A DNA stretch of 64,000 nt from Streptomyces sp. NBC_01351 (GCF_036237315.1 NZ_CP108356.1:3778501-3842500); one strand, 5' to 3'; shown: positions 1-8,690, counted from the first letter of the stretch. The notes: generated from the letters alone by a model not told the origin. Program-made: numbers and translations.

Positions 1-1257
1 CACCTTCGCCGGCTGCCCGCCCGGCTGCACGGTGGTGCCGATCTTCTGCTTGATGTCCTCGCTGACGCCCGCCCAGGACTTCTTGCCGACGGGGTACAGC
101 TTGGCGTTCGGCAGTGCGGTCAGGAAGGTCTTCAGCTGCGCCGCGGAGCCCCCCGTGTCGGCCTCCATGGCCCGGTAGCCGCTCGTGGTGGCCGGCAGCA
201 GGTCGTAGGTGCCGGTGAAGGCCGTCACGTTCTGCGGCTCGTACAGGTAGTCCAGGAACTTCCCGGATTCGTCGCGGTGCCCGTTCTTGAAGGCCATGAC
301 CCAGTCGGCGACGCCCATCGCCGAGGGGGCGGATCCGTCGGCCGTCGGCAGGGCGACCATGCCGAACTTCACGCCCTTGGCGGCGGCCTGCTTCAGCAGC
401 GTCGGGTGACCGTTGAGCATGCCGACCTCGCCGCGCGTGAAGGCCTCGAAGGCGGCCTGCCGGTCGAGCTTGGCCGGTTCGACGGAGCCGGTGAGGCCCT
501 GGCCGACCATCTTGTCGCGGAGGAACTCCAGGGTCTTGACGTTCTTCTCGGAGTCGATGGCGTAGCCCTCTTCGTTGTCGGTGTAGCCGCCACCGCCCGC
601 GAGGGTCCACATCATCGTCTCGGCCTGCGCCTCCTCGCGGCCCAGTGGCACCGCGAAGGGGGTGGGGACGCCCGCGCCCTTGAGCTTCTTGGCCGCGGCC
701 TCCAGGTCGGCCCAGCTCTTCGGCTGCCAGCCGGCCTTGGCGTCCTTCCCGATGACACCGGCGTCCGTCAGCAGCTTCTCGTTGTAGAAGAGCAGCCGGG
801 TGCTGGCGACGAAGGGCAGCCCGTACTGGACGCGCTTGACCTTGCCCGCGTCCGCGAGGGGTTCGAGGAAGTCGGCCTCGGTCCGCACGGAGAGCAGTTC
901 CTCGGCCGAGTACAGCTTTCCGGCGGCCGCGTAGTCGGCGTAGGCGCCGATCTGGGCGATGTCGGGGGCGTTGCCGGCCTTGACCATGGCGGCGACCTTG
1001 GCGTCGACCTCCGACCAGGAGTAGACGCTGACCTCGACGTTCACGCCCGGGTTGGCCTTCTCGAAGCCGTCGGCGAGGCCCTTCCAGTAGGCCGTCGAGG
1101 AGTTCTGCGGATTGTCCCCGTAGTCGGCCGCCACGACTCGGAGGGTCACCTCGTTGTCCTTGGCGAGTCCCTCGACGGCTCCGCAGCCGGTCAGCGTCAC
1201 AGCGGTCAGGCAGAGCGCGGCGCCGGACGCGGCGAGGCTCGGATAGCGGCCCTTCAC
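1..1257 (-). CDS. Sugar ABC transporter substrate-binding lipoprotein (C-terminus outside the window)
   Basis: The reading frame is open from a GTG at 1257 to the left edge of the window, so at least 419 codons are present and the 3-prime end is missing. A GGGTGG ribosome-binding sequence lies just upstream. The N-terminus has a short basic stretch, a hydrophobic segment and a lipobox (LTGC), so the product should be a membrane-anchored lipoprotein. The body reads like a family 1 extracellular sugar-binding protein (VVAADYGDNPQ early, then PDIAQIG and LPFVASTRLLFYNEKL). It is divergent from the N-acetylglucosamine kinase and deacetylase genes and shares their DasR-type operator. Import of an amino sugar or chito-oligosaccharide is therefore likely, but the ligand cannot be read from sequence. 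The permease genes presumably lie beyond the left edge. The ATPase is probably supplied by the unlinked msiK at 23845. Confidence 0.85.
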   Translation of the reverse strand, partial: MKGRYPSLAASGAALCLTAVTLTGCGAVEGLAKDNEVTLRVVAADYGDNPQNSSTAYWKGLADGFEKANPGVNVEVSVYSWSEVDAKVAAMVKAGNAPDIAQIGAYADYAAAGKLYSAEELLSVRTEADFLEPLADAGKVKRVQYGLPFVASTRLLFYNEKLLTDAGVIGKDAKAGWQPKSWADLEAAAKKLKGAGVPTPFAVPLGREEAQAETMMWTLAGGGGYTDNEEGYAIDSEKNVKTLEFLRDKMVGQGLTGSVEPAKLDRQAAFEAFTRGEVGMLNGHPTLLKQAAAKGVKFGMVALPTADGSAPSAMGVADWVMAFKNGHRDESGKFLDYLYEPQNVTAFTGTYDLLPATTSGYRAMEADTGGSAAQLKTFLTALPNAKLYPVGKKSWAGVSEDIKQKIGTTVQPGGQPAKV

Positions 1258-1381
1258 AGTTCTCGATCCACCCCTTGTCGTACGTACGATCCACGTAAGG
1301 TCTACACCACTTCGACGGCTCGTCCGCACCCGGCCCCCGACCTTGGTCCCGAATTTGTATGGCCACTCAACAATCCCCCTC

Positions 1382-1397
1382 ACTGGACTAGACCTTT
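1382..1397. promoter_or_regulatory. DasR-responsive element (dre) candidate in the nagK / sugar-binding protein divergent promoter
   Basis: The 16-mer ACTGGACTAGACCTTT closely matches the DasR operator (near AGTGGTCTAGACCACT), a GntR-family site that controls GlcNAc genes in Streptomyces. It lies 27 bp upstream of the nagK GTG and in the only intergenic region shared with the sugar-binding gene, so one bound repressor could control both. A near-identical site occurs upstream of msiK. Confidence 0.75.
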
Positions 1398-1424
1398 CCC
1401 CGCCGAGCACGCGAGACTGTCCCT

Positions 1425-2366
1425 GTGAAACCCGTGAAACACGTCATCGCCCTCGATGTGGGCGGCACCGGGATGAAGGCCGCCCTGGTAGCCGCCGACG
1501 GCACCCTGCTCCACGAGGCCCGCCGCGCCACCGGCCGCGAGCGGGGTCCCGAAGCCGTCGTCGAGACGATCCAGGACTTCGCCGCCGAGCTCCTCGACAC
1601 CGGCAGGGAGCGCTTCGGCGAGCCCGCCTCGGCCGCCGGCGTCGCCGTGCCCGGCATCGTCGACGCCGAGAACGGGATCGCCGTCTACGCGGCGAACCTC
1701 GGCTGGCGCGACGTCCCCATGCGCGAGCTCCTCGGCAGTCGCCTCGGCGGGATCCCCGTCGCCCTCGGCCACGACGTCCGCACGGGCGGACTCGCCGAGG
1801 GCCGCATCGGCGCAGGCCGGGGCGCCGACCGCTTCCTCTTCGTACCGCTCGGCACCGGCATCGCCGGAGCCATCGGCATCGCCGGCCGCATCGAGGCCGG
1901 CGCCCACGGCTACGCGGGCGAGATCGGCCACATCGTGGTACGCCCCGGCGGCCCCGCCTGCGGCTGCGGCCAGCACGGCTGCCTGGAGACCCTCGCCTCC
2001 GCCTCCGCCGTCAGCCGCGCCTGGTCCGCCGCCTCCGGCGACCCCGAGGCCGACGCCGCCGACTGCGCCAAGGCCGTCGAGTCCGGCGACCCGCGCGCCC
2101 GGGAGGTCTGGCACGCCGCCGTCGGCGCCCTCGCCGACGGACTGGTCACCGCGATCACCCTGCTGGACCCGCGCACGCTGATCATCGGTGGCGGGCTCGC
2201 CGAGGCCGGGGAAACCTTGTTCACACCACTACGGACGGCCGTGGAGGAGCGCGTGACGTTCCAGCGGCTGCCCCACATCGTGCCGGCGGCCCTCGGGGAC
2301 ACCGCCGGATGCCTGGGCGCAGGGCTGCTCGCCTGGGACCTACTCGCCACGGAGGTACCTGCCTGA
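1425..2366 (+). CDS. nagK: ROK-family N-acetylglucosamine kinase
   Basis: A 313-residue ROK kinase. The N-terminal phosphate-binding motif is LDVGGTGMKAAL and the zinc-binding ROK signature is CGCGQHGCLE around residues 179-188. ROK sugar kinases of this kind phosphorylate GlcNAc to GlcNAc-6-phosphate. The next gene encodes GlcNAc-6-P deacetylase, and the stop and start codons share one base (TGATG), so the two are translationally coupled. The GTG at 1425 is used; a GTG at 1434 is an alternative. No clear Shine-Dalgarno is visible and the dre-like operator is only 27 bp away, so the leader must be short. Substrate assignment is by context and by resemblance to the S. coelicolor nagK-nagA pair. 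Glucose or another hexose remains possible. Confidence 0.85.
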   Translation: MKPVKHVIALDVGGTGMKAALVAADGTLLHEARRATGRERGPEAVVETIQDFAAELLDTGRERFGEPASAAGVAVPGIVDAENGIAVYAANLGWRDVPMRELLGSRLGGIPVALGHDVRTGGLAEGRIGAGRGADRFLFVPLGTGIAGAIGIAGRIEAGAHGYAGEIGHIVVRPGGPACGCGQHGCLETLASASAVSRAWSAASGDPEADAADCAKAVESGDPRAREVWHAAVGALADGLVTAITLLDPRTLIIGGGLAEAGETLFTPLRTAVEERVTFQRLPHIVPAALGDTAGCLGAGLLAWDLLATEVPA

Positions 2367-3517
2367 TGTCCGGAAGCGCACACAGCACCGTTCTTTCCGG
2401 CGCCAGGGTGGTGCTGCCCACCGGGATCGTGGCGGGCGGCCGCGTCATCGTCGAGGGCGAGCGGATCGCCGGCAGCGCCCCCGAGGGCGCGCAGGTCGTC
2501 GACCTGTCGGGGCACTGGGTCGTCCCCGGCTTCGTGGACGTGCACAACCACGGCGGCGGCGGCGCCTCCTTCACCTCCGGCACCGCCGAGGAGGTCCTCA
2601 AGGGCGTACGGACCCACCGCGAGCACGGCACCACCACCCTGGTCGCCTCCACCGTCACCGGGGAACTGGACGAGCTGGCCCGGCGCGCGGGGCTGCTGGC
2701 CGAACTCACGCAGCAGGGCGAGATCGCGGGCATCCACTTCGAGGGGCCGTTCATCAACGCCTGCCGCAAGGGCGCGCACAAGGAGGAGCTGCTGCGCGAC
2801 CCCGACCCGGCCGAGGTCCGCAAGCTGGTCGACGCCGCGCACGGCACCGCGCGCATGTTCACCCTCGCCACCGAACTGCCGGGCGGCCTGGACTCCGTAC
2901 GGCTGCTGGCCGAGCACGGGGTCATCGCCGCGATCGGCCACACGGACTCCACGTACGAGCAGACCCGCCAGGCCATCGACGCGGGCGCGACCGTCGCCAC
3001 GCACCTGTACAACGCGATGCCCGGCATGGAGCACCGCGCCCCGGGCCCGATCGCCGCGCTGCTGGAGGACGAGCGGGTCACCATCGAGCTGATCAACGAC
3101 GGCGTGCACCTGCACCCGGCCATGCTGGAGCTGGCCTTCCACCACGCGGGCGCGCACCGGGTGGCGCTGATCACCGACGCGATGGACGCGGCCGGCTTCG
3201 GCGACGGGACCTACCACCTGGGTCCGCTGGAGGTCGAGGTCAAGGAGGGCGTGGCCCGGCTCGTCGAGGGCGGCTCCATCGCCGGCTCGACGCTGACCCT
3301 GGACACCGCGTTCAAGCGCTCGGTCACCCTCGACAAGCTGCCGGTGGAGTCCGTGGTGCAGGCGATCTCCGCCAACCCGGCCAAGCTGATCGGCCTGTAC
3401 GACGAGATCGGCTCGCTGGAGCCCGGCAAGTACGCGGACCTCGTCGTCCTGGACGCCGCCTTCGACGTCAAGGGCGTCATGCGGCGCGGCGAATGGATCG
3501 TCAGCCCCACTGCCTGA
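2366..3517 (+). CDS. nagA: N-acetylglucosamine-6-phosphate deacetylase
   Basis: A 383-residue amidohydrolase that removes acetate from GlcNAc-6-P to give glucosamine-6-P, the molecule that releases DasR from DNA. Visible motifs are the metal-binding DVHNHGGGG, GIHFEGPFIN, AIGHTDSTYEQ, THLYNAMPGMEHR and LITDAMDAAG, and the C-terminal AGSTLTLDTAFK and PAKLIGLYDEIGSLEPGKYAD typical of NagA. The ATG at 2366 overlaps the nagK stop by one base and has a GGAGG about ten bases upstream inside nagK. The open frame continues far upstream, but that part is out of frame with nagK and is not coding. A strong terminator follows the stop. Confidence 0.95.
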   Translation: MSGSAHSTVLSGARVVLPTGIVAGGRVIVEGERIAGSAPEGAQVVDLSGHWVVPGFVDVHNHGGGGASFTSGTAEEVLKGVRTHREHGTTTLVASTVTGELDELARRAGLLAELTQQGEIAGIHFEGPFINACRKGAHKEELLRDPDPAEVRKLVDAAHGTARMFTLATELPGGLDSVRLLAEHGVIAAIGHTDSTYEQTRQAIDAGATVATHLYNAMPGMEHRAPGPIAALLEDERVTIELINDGVHLHPAMLELAFHHAGAHRVALITDAMDAAGFGDGTYHLGPLEVEVKEGVARLVEGGSIAGSTLTLDTAFKRSVTLDKLPVESVVQAISANPAKLIGLYDEIGSLEPGKYADLVVLDAAFDVKGVMRRGEWIVSPTA

Positions 3518-3548
3518 GCGGTGTCCTGACGGCCAAGCGGCTGTACGG

Positions 3549-3593
3549 AGGAAGGCGGTCGGCCCCGAGAGCTGGGCCGACCGCCTTCCTTTT
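3549..3593 (+). terminator. Rho-independent terminator after nagK-nagA
   Basis: A perfect 17-bp inverted repeat (arms 3549-3565 and 3574-3590) with an 8-nt loop is followed by TTT. It separates nagKA from the downstream kinase gene. Confidence 0.9.
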
Positions 3594-3630
3594 GGCATGA
3601 TCCCGGCAGCAACAGACCCGGGGGTGCCCA

Positions 3631-4554
3631 ATGATCCTGACCGTGACGCTCAACACCGCGCTCGATGTCACGTACCGCGTGCCACGGCTGCTCCCGCACG
3701 CCTCGCACCGGGTCACGTCCACCACCGAACGCCCCGGCGGCAAGGGGATCAACGTGGCCAGGGTGCTGGCCGCGCTCGGCCACGAGGTGACGGCCACGGG
3801 CTTCGCGGGCGGCCCGGTGGGCGCCGTCGTACGGGAGCTGCTGGCGGCCGCGGCCCCCGGGGTGACCGACGCCCTCGTACCCTGCGCGCAGACCACCCGG
3901 CGCACCCTGGCCGTGGTCGACGAGGCCTCCGGGGACACGACCCAGTTCAACGAGCCCGGCCCGCTGGTCACCCCGGCGGAGTGGTCGCTGTTCCTGTCCC
4001 GGTACCAGGACCTGCTGGCCGGCGCCGAGGCGGTCGCCCTGTGCGGGAGCCTCCCGCCGGGCGTGCCGGTGGGCGCGTACGCGGTGCTCGTGCGCCAGGC
4101 CCGCGCGGCCGGGGTGCCGGTGCTGCTGGACACCAGCGGGGAGGCCCTGCGCCGCGGGGTCGCCGCCCGCCCGGAGATCATCAAGCCGAACGCCGCCGAG
4201 CTGGCGGAGCTCACCGGCTCCCGCGACCCGCTGCCCGCCACCCACGACGCCCGCCGGCGGGGCGCGCACGCGGTGGTCACCTCGCTGGGCCCGGACGGCC
4301 TGCTGGCGGCGACGGCCGGGGGCAGCTGGCAGGCGTCCCCGCCGCGGCCGCTCTCGGGCAACCCCACCGGAGCGGGCGACTCCGCGGTCGCGGGGCTGCT
4401 GTCCGCCCTGGTGGAGGGCCTGGACTGGCCGGAGCGCCTGACCCGCGCGGTCGCCCTGTCGGCGGCCACGGTCCTCGCGCCGGTGGCGGGAGAGTTCGAC
4501 CCCCGCACCTACGAGGAGGTACGGGGGTCGGTGAAGGTCACACGGGCCGACTAG
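3631..4554 (+). CDS. 1-phosphofructokinase / tagatose-6-phosphate kinase family (PfkB) sugar kinase
   Basis: A 307-residue PfkB-fold kinase. The N-terminus MILTVTLNTALDVTY, the PGGKGINVARVLAALG motif and the C-terminal GNPTGAGDSAVAG with the catalytic aspartate are those of the FruK/LacC/Pfk2 hexose-phosphate kinase subfamily. The ATG at 3631 lies about eight bases after a GGGGG tract. It sits just behind nagA but after a strong terminator, so it is probably transcribed separately. The physiological substrate (fructose-1-P, fructose-6-P or tagatose-6-P) cannot be chosen from sequence. No fruA or fruR homologue is nearby, which argues against a dedicated fructose PTS role. Confidence 0.85.
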   Translation: MILTVTLNTALDVTYRVPRLLPHASHRVTSTTERPGGKGINVARVLAALGHEVTATGFAGGPVGAVVRELLAAAAPGVTDALVPCAQTTRRTLAVVDEASGDTTQFNEPGPLVTPAEWSLFLSRYQDLLAGAEAVALCGSLPPGVPVGAYAVLVRQARAAGVPVLLDTSGEALRRGVAARPEIIKPNAAELAELTGSRDPLPATHDARRRGAHAVVTSLGPDGLLAATAGGSWQASPPRPLSGNPTGAGDSAVAGLLSALVEGLDWPERLTRAVALSAATVLAPVAGEFDPRTYEEVRGSVKVTRAD

Positions 4555-4560
4555 GTCCCG

Positions 4561-5589
4561 TCAGCCGGCGCTCTTCTCCAGCCACAGCTGGTCGAGGACG
4601 ACCTCGCACTGGTTGGTGGCCTCGCACGAGATCTTGACCGTGTTCGAGCCCTGCTTGAGCTTCACGATCGAGTACGTGTGGGTCCAGCCCTTGGCCCAGT
4701 CGCCCTCGGCGGCCTTGGAGAAGTTCTTCATGTTGATCGGCCGTTCCTGCACCTCGCCGTTGACCGTCAGCGTGGTGTTGCCGTCCTTGCCCGGGACGCC
4801 GTAGGTGATCTTCAGCTTGTACGAGCCCGCCTTGGGCACGTCGAGCGTCCACGTCGCCGCGGCGCCGACCGCGTTCAGACCGCCCACGTACTGGCCGCTG
4901 CTGCTCTTCGAACCCGGCACGGAGTTCTCCGGCCTCGCGCCACCGCTCAGCACCATGCCGGCGCCGGCCGCCTCGCCCTTCGGCAGCGGGGCCTCCACCG
5001 GCGGCTCGGAACTCGGGGGCGGGGACGACGGGTTCTGCGAGGCGGTCGGCTGCTGGTTGCCGGTCGCGTTGTCCTTGCCCTTGTCGTCGTCCTTGCCGAA
5101 GACCACGGCCGCGCCGATGCCGATCGCCACCGCGACGACCACCGCGACCGCCGCGATCAGCATGCCCTTGCGGCTGGAGCCGCCACCGTGGCCGCCGTGG
5201 CCGCCGGAGTGCGAGATCGTCTGGGTCTGGTGCTGCGGGGGCTGCTGCTGCGGCGGAACGCCGTAGCCGCCCGCCTGGAGCGCCTCCGGGGCCTGGTACT
5301 GGGCGGTCTGGGCCTGGTAGGGCGGCTGCTGCGTGGGCACCTGTCCGCGCTGGCCACCGCCGTTCCTGCGCTCGCCGACCGTCCGCACCTGGTGGTGGGA
5401 GGTACGGGGAACACCTGGCTGCGCGCCGGAATGACCGCCTGCCGCGGGTCCGGGGTAGCCGTATCCGCCGCCCTGACCGGGCGGGGTGGCACCGGCGGCC
5501 TGGCCGTCCTCGTAGAGGTAGCCGAACGGATCGTCGTCCTCGGGCTTGTTCGCCCCACCGTGCGGTCCGTTGTTCGCGGGCGTCGTCAT
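4561..5589 (-). CDS. Membrane-anchored CBM35-type carbohydrate-binding protein
   Basis: A 342-residue protein in three parts. Residues 1-140 are a Gly/Pro/Gln-rich cytoplasmic tail. One transmembrane helix follows (MLIAAVAVVVAVAIGIGA, about residues 145-165). After a Ser/Pro/Thr-rich linker, the extracellular C-terminus (residues 210-340) resembles a CBM35/CBM6-type beta-sandwich (TWTLDVPKAGSYKLKITYG, TVNGEV, LKQGSNTVKISCEATN, VVLDQLWL). No catalytic domain is seen, so a role in binding surface or extracellular sugar is inferred. The start is supported by AAGGAG nine bases upstream. It converges on the PfkB gene with only six bases between stops. Two cysteines flank the CEATNQCEV loop and could form a disulfide. 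Confidence 0.8.
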   Translation of the reverse strand: MTTPANNGPHGGANKPEDDDPFGYLYEDGQAAGATPPGQGGGYGYPGPAAGGHSGAQPGVPRTSHHQVRTVGERRNGGGQRGQVPTQQPPYQAQTAQYQAPEALQAGGYGVPPQQQPPQHQTQTISHSGGHGGHGGGSSRKGMLIAAVAVVVAVAIGIGAAVVFGKDDDKGKDNATGNQQPTASQNPSSPPPSSEPPVEAPLPKGEAAGAGMVLSGGARPENSVPGSKSSSGQYVGGLNAVGAAATWTLDVPKAGSYKLKITYGVPGKDGNTTLTVNGEVQERPINMKNFSKAAEGDWAKGWTHTYSIVKLKQGSNTVKISCEATNQCEVVLDQLWLEKSAG

Positions 5590-5657
5590 CGCAGGTCACT
5601 CCTTTCGACCCCCGGGAGCCTACCCCGAACAGGTGCGCATACGGGCGACAGATCGCC

Positions 5658-7382
5658 TCAGCCGGCCCTGCGATGCGCCTTGGACCGCGACCTTTTCTCG
5701 ATGTACATCCGCTGGTCGGCGGAGCGCAGCACCTCGTCCGCGGACATGCCGCAGCTGGCCCAGCCGATGCCGAAACTGGCCCCGACACGGACCGCGCGGC
5801 CGTCCACGCGGATCGGCGGGATGATCGCGTTGCGCAGCCGGACCGCGAGGTCGGCGGCGTCCGCCGCGCCCAGTCCGTCCGCGAGGACGACGAATTCGTC
5901 ACCACCCAGCCGAGCGACGGTGTCACCGTCCCTGACGCCCGTCGTGAGCCGCCGCGCCACCTCGATCAGGACCGCGTCGCCCGTGTGGTGCCCGAACCGG
6001 TCGTTGATCGACTTGAAGCCGTCGAGGTCGCAGAAGAGCACCGCGAGCCCCTTGGTCCCGTCGTCGATGTCCGTCGCGGGCGCCACCGTGTGCACGTGGT
6101 GGTCGTACGGGCCGTCCGGCGCGACCAGGGCCCCGGGGAACTCGAAGGGGTCGGCCGCGGCGAGGCCGTCGGATCCGTCGGGCCGGAAGTCCGGCCGGAA
6201 GTCGGGTTGAAAGCCGTGCTCACCCGCACCACCCGCCTCGCCGTGCACCGCGTGCCCCTCGTAGGCGGCGTCCAGGGCCTCGACCGCGGTGGCCCGTACG
6301 GACTGTGGCCGGCGACACAGCCGCGCGCCGAGCCGGGAGCGCAGCTCGGCGCTGTTGGGCAGGCCGGTCAGGGAGTCGTGGCTGGCGCGGTGGGCGAGCT
6401 GGAGCTCGTGCCGCTTGCGCTCCTCGATGTCCTCGACGTGGGTGAGCAGGAAGCGGGGCCCGTCGGCGGCGTCGGCCACGACGGAATTGCGGAGCGAGAC
6501 CCATACGTACGTGCCGTCGCGCCGCCCGAGCCGCAGCTCAGCGCGGCCGCCCTCGGCGGAGGTGCGCAGCAGGGTGCCGATGTCCTCGGGGTGGACCAGG
6601 TCGGAGAAGGAGTACCGGCGCAGTACGGACGCGGGCCGGCCGAGCAGCCGGCACAGTGCGTCGTTGGTGCGCAGCAGCCGGCCGTGCTGGTCGCCGCCCA
6701 TCTCGGCGATGGCCATGCCGCTGGGCGCGTACTCGAAGGCCTGGCGGAACGACTCTTCACTGGCCCGCAGGGCCTGCTGTTCGCGCTCCAGCCGGACCAG
6801 GGCGCGCTGCATGTTCGCGCGGAGCCGGGCGTTGCTGATCGCGATCGCGGCCTGGAAGGCGTACATCTGGAGCGCCTCGCGGCCCCAGGCTCCGGGCCGG
6901 CGGCCGTTGCGGGGCCGGTCCACCGAGATGACACCGAGGAGTTCCCCGCCGGACGCGTGCATCGGCGCGTACAGCCGGTCCTCGGGGTGCCATTCGTCTT
7001 CGAAACGCGGTTCGGGGCCCTCCGTGTGCCACTGGGGGACGTCGTCCTCCATGAGGACCCAGCCCTCGGTGTGCGGGATGAAGCGGAGGCCGTCCCAGTT
7101 CTCGCCCATCGTCAGCCGGCGTTCCCAGGAGGCGCGGGATCCTACGCGGCCGGTGATGAGGGCTTCGGCGGAGGGGTCGCCGGCGAAGGCGGCGACGACG
7201 AGGTCACCGTCAGGACGTACGAGGTTGACACAGGCGAGTTCGTAGCCGAGGCCCACGACGATGCCGTCCACGACGGTCTGCAGAGTGTCCGCCAGGCTCC
7301 TGGCCGTATTGAGCTCGGCCACCACCCGGTGCAGCTGCCGCAGGGTCGCAAGACGGACGTACGGCTCCGACTCGGTCTCCAT
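5658..7382 (-). CDS. cdgB: Diguanylate cyclase with GAF, PAS and GGDEF domains (CdgB-like)
   Basis: A 574-residue protein from the ATG at 7382, preceded by GGGGAGAG; an in-frame ATG at 7427 is possible. Domains in order: GAF (about residues 20-170), a short coiled region, PAS/PAC (about 190-320, AFEYAPSGMAIAEMG and ILTHVEDIEERKRHE) and GGDEF (about 330-574). The active-site motif is an intact GGDEF with an RxxD I-site (RDGD) five residues upstream, so the protein should make c-di-GMP and be product-inhibited. An insertion of roughly 70 residues splits the start of the GGDEF domain and contains a small DFRPDFRPD repeat. Architecture and position match S. coelicolor CdgB, a BldD-regulated developmental cyclase. 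A BldD-like box lies upstream. Confidence 0.88.
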   Translation of the reverse strand: METESEPYVRLATLRQLHRVVAELNTARSLADTLQTVVDGIVVGLGYELACVNLVRPDGDLVVAAFAGDPSAEALITGRVGSRASWERRLTMGENWDGLRFIPHTEGWVLMEDDVPQWHTEGPEPRFEDEWHPEDRLYAPMHASGGELLGVISVDRPRNGRRPGAWGREALQMYAFQAAIAISNARLRANMQRALVRLEREQQALRASEESFRQAFEYAPSGMAIAEMGGDQHGRLLRTNDALCRLLGRPASVLRRYSFSDLVHPEDIGTLLRTSAEGGRAELRLGRRDGTYVWVSLRNSVVADAADGPRFLLTHVEDIEERKRHELQLAHRASHDSLTGLPNSAELRSRLGARLCRRPQSVRATAVEALDAAYEGHAVHGEAGGAGEHGFQPDFRPDFRPDGSDGLAAADPFEFPGALVAPDGPYDHHVHTVAPATDIDDGTKGLAVLFCDLDGFKSINDRFGHHTGDAVLIEVARRLTTGVRDGDTVARLGGDEFVVLADGLGAADAADLAVRLRNAIIPPIRVDGRAVRVGASFGIGWASCGMSADEVLRSADQRMYIEKRSRSKAHRRAG

Positions 7383-7508
7383 TGCTCGCTCTCCCCGAGA
7401 CCTCGACAGCAACTCCAGGTTTGTCATCGGCGTTTCGTTGCGGTGTCCCGTCCACTGAATCACAGTGAGCTGTGCGGCAGGTACACAGGGTCAACAAATC
7501 TTGGCCTC

Positions 7509-7524
7509 TGTGACTCAAGTCACA
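7509..7524. promoter_or_regulatory. BldD-like operator upstream of cdgB
   Basis: A perfect inverted repeat, TGTGACT-CA-AGTCACA, matches the BldD core (AGTGA and TCAC half-sites). It lies about 127 bp upstream of the cdgB start. A second short dyad, TCACAGTGA, is at 7460-7468. cdgB is a known BldD target in S. coelicolor, which supports the call. Confidence 0.65.
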
Positions 7525-7681
7525 TGAGATGACCAATAGGGCGGACGAGGACCCGACCAACCGGGAGCGCTCCCGGCCGTTCCCGGGAGCAAACATACGC
7601 GGCGGCCTAGGTCAAGAGACGGGGGCACGCCTCGGACCGGGGCCGGATGTGGGCACGGGGTGGCGAGATTAGCGTTCGATC

Positions 7682-8251
7682 GTGACCAAGACGACCCCCG
7701 CAACGACCCTTCCCCGAGGCAACCCCCATGCTGAGGGGGTGAGCAACGACGAGTTCCGGGCCGCCATGTCCCGGCTGGCGGCGGGCGTGTGCCTGATCAC
7801 CGCGCACGAGACCCCCTTGACGGCCGACGGCTCGCGCGGAGAGGACGTCGGCATGACGGCGACCGCCTTCATGTCCGTGTCCCTGGACCCGCCCCTGGTG
7901 CTGGTCAGCGTGCGCGAGGGCTCCCGGATGGACGACCTGCTGGCGGAGCAGCCGCTGTGGGCGGTGTCGGTGCTCTCCGACCACCAGCTCCAGGTCGCGG
8001 GCCGGTTCGCGATGAAGGGCCGGATCAGCGACCGGCTGCTCTTCGCGGACGTCCCCTACATCCGGGGCGAGGCCTCGGGCGCACCCCTGCTGACGGGTGC
8101 GCTGGCCACCCTGGAGTGCCGTACGGAGAACCGCGTCGAGGCCGGCGACCACACCCTGGTCATCGGCCGCGTCCTCACGGCCGCCCTCCCGAAACCGGAC
8201 TCGGCCCCCCTCACCCACTTCCGCGGCCGCTACCGGCACCTGGACAAGTAG
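7682..8251 (+). CDS. Flavin reductase-like FMN-binding protein
   Basis: A 189-residue protein of the flavin reductase domain family: FRAAMSRLAAGVCLITA at the N-terminus, MTATAFMSVSLDPPLVLVSV in the FMN-binding core, and a final FRGRYRHL. Such proteins reduce FMN or FAD with NAD(P)H, or bind flavin as partners of monooxygenases. No monooxygenase gene is adjacent. The GTG at 7682 gives the full ORF but lacks an obvious ribosome-binding site; a GTG at 7739, just after GAGGGG, would give a shorter protein starting at VSNDEF. It is divergent from cdgB, and the BldD-like box lies between them. A second family member belongs to the gene cluster at 51805. Confidence 0.82.
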   Translation: MTKTTPATTLPRGNPHAEGVSNDEFRAAMSRLAAGVCLITAHETPLTADGSRGEDVGMTATAFMSVSLDPPLVLVSVREGSRMDDLLAEQPLWAVSVLSDHQLQVAGRFAMKGRISDRLLFADVPYIRGEASGAPLLTGALATLECRTENRVEAGDHTLVIGRVLTAALPKPDSAPLTHFRGRYRHLDK

Positions 8252-8264
8252 GCCAAGTAGGCGA

Positions 8265-8690
8265 CTACCAGCCCTGCCCGGTCCGCCCGCGCTTGGTCTC
8301 GGCCCGCGCCTTCTTCTCCCGCAGCCGCCGCTCGTTGATCCCGCGCGGAATCTTCGTCGCCCGCCGCGCCTTCGGTGGCGGCGCGGTCGCCTCGGCCAGC
8401 AGCGAGGCCAGCCGGACCAGCGCCATCTCCCGGTTGCGGAACTGCGAACGGTGCTCGGAGGCCCGTACGGTCACCACCCCGTCGACCAGCCGCGAGGCGA
8501 GCCGCTCCAGCGCCCGCTCCTTCCACACCTCGGGCAGCGCCTTCGTCGCGGCGAGGTCGAAGAGGAGCTCCACGCGCGAGTCGGAGGTGTTGACGTGCTG
8601 CCCGCCCGGCCCGGAGGAACGCGAGAACCGCCAGGCGAGCTCCCCCTCGGGGAGCGCGACCGAACCGCGGATGACATAAGGACCAGGCAT
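8265..8690 (-). CDS. arfB: Alternative ribosome-rescue factor / peptidyl-tRNA hydrolase ArfB (YaeJ-like)
   Basis: A 141-residue class I release-factor-like protein. The catalytic GGQ loop is in SRSSGPGGQHVNTSDSRVE, and the C-terminal tail is Lys/Arg-rich (RLREKKARAETKRGRTGQ), as expected for the tail that enters the mRNA channel of stalled ribosomes. It lacks the codon-recognition domain of true release factors. The ATG at 8690 has GGGGG four bases upstream and is preferred to the longer frame starting at 8726. It converges on the flavin reductase gene. Confidence 0.9.
   Translation of the reverse strand: MPGPYVIRGSVALPEGELAWRFSRSSGPGGQHVNTSDSRVELLFDLAATKALPEVWKERALERLASRLVDGVVTVRASEHRSQFRNREMALVRLASLLAEATAPPPKARRATKIPRGINERRLREKKARAETKRGRTGQGW

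Noticed and set aside
277..1428. Plus-strand ORF opposite the sugar-binding protein
   Set aside because: Antisense shadow; the minus frame encodes a clear lipoprotein with signal peptide.
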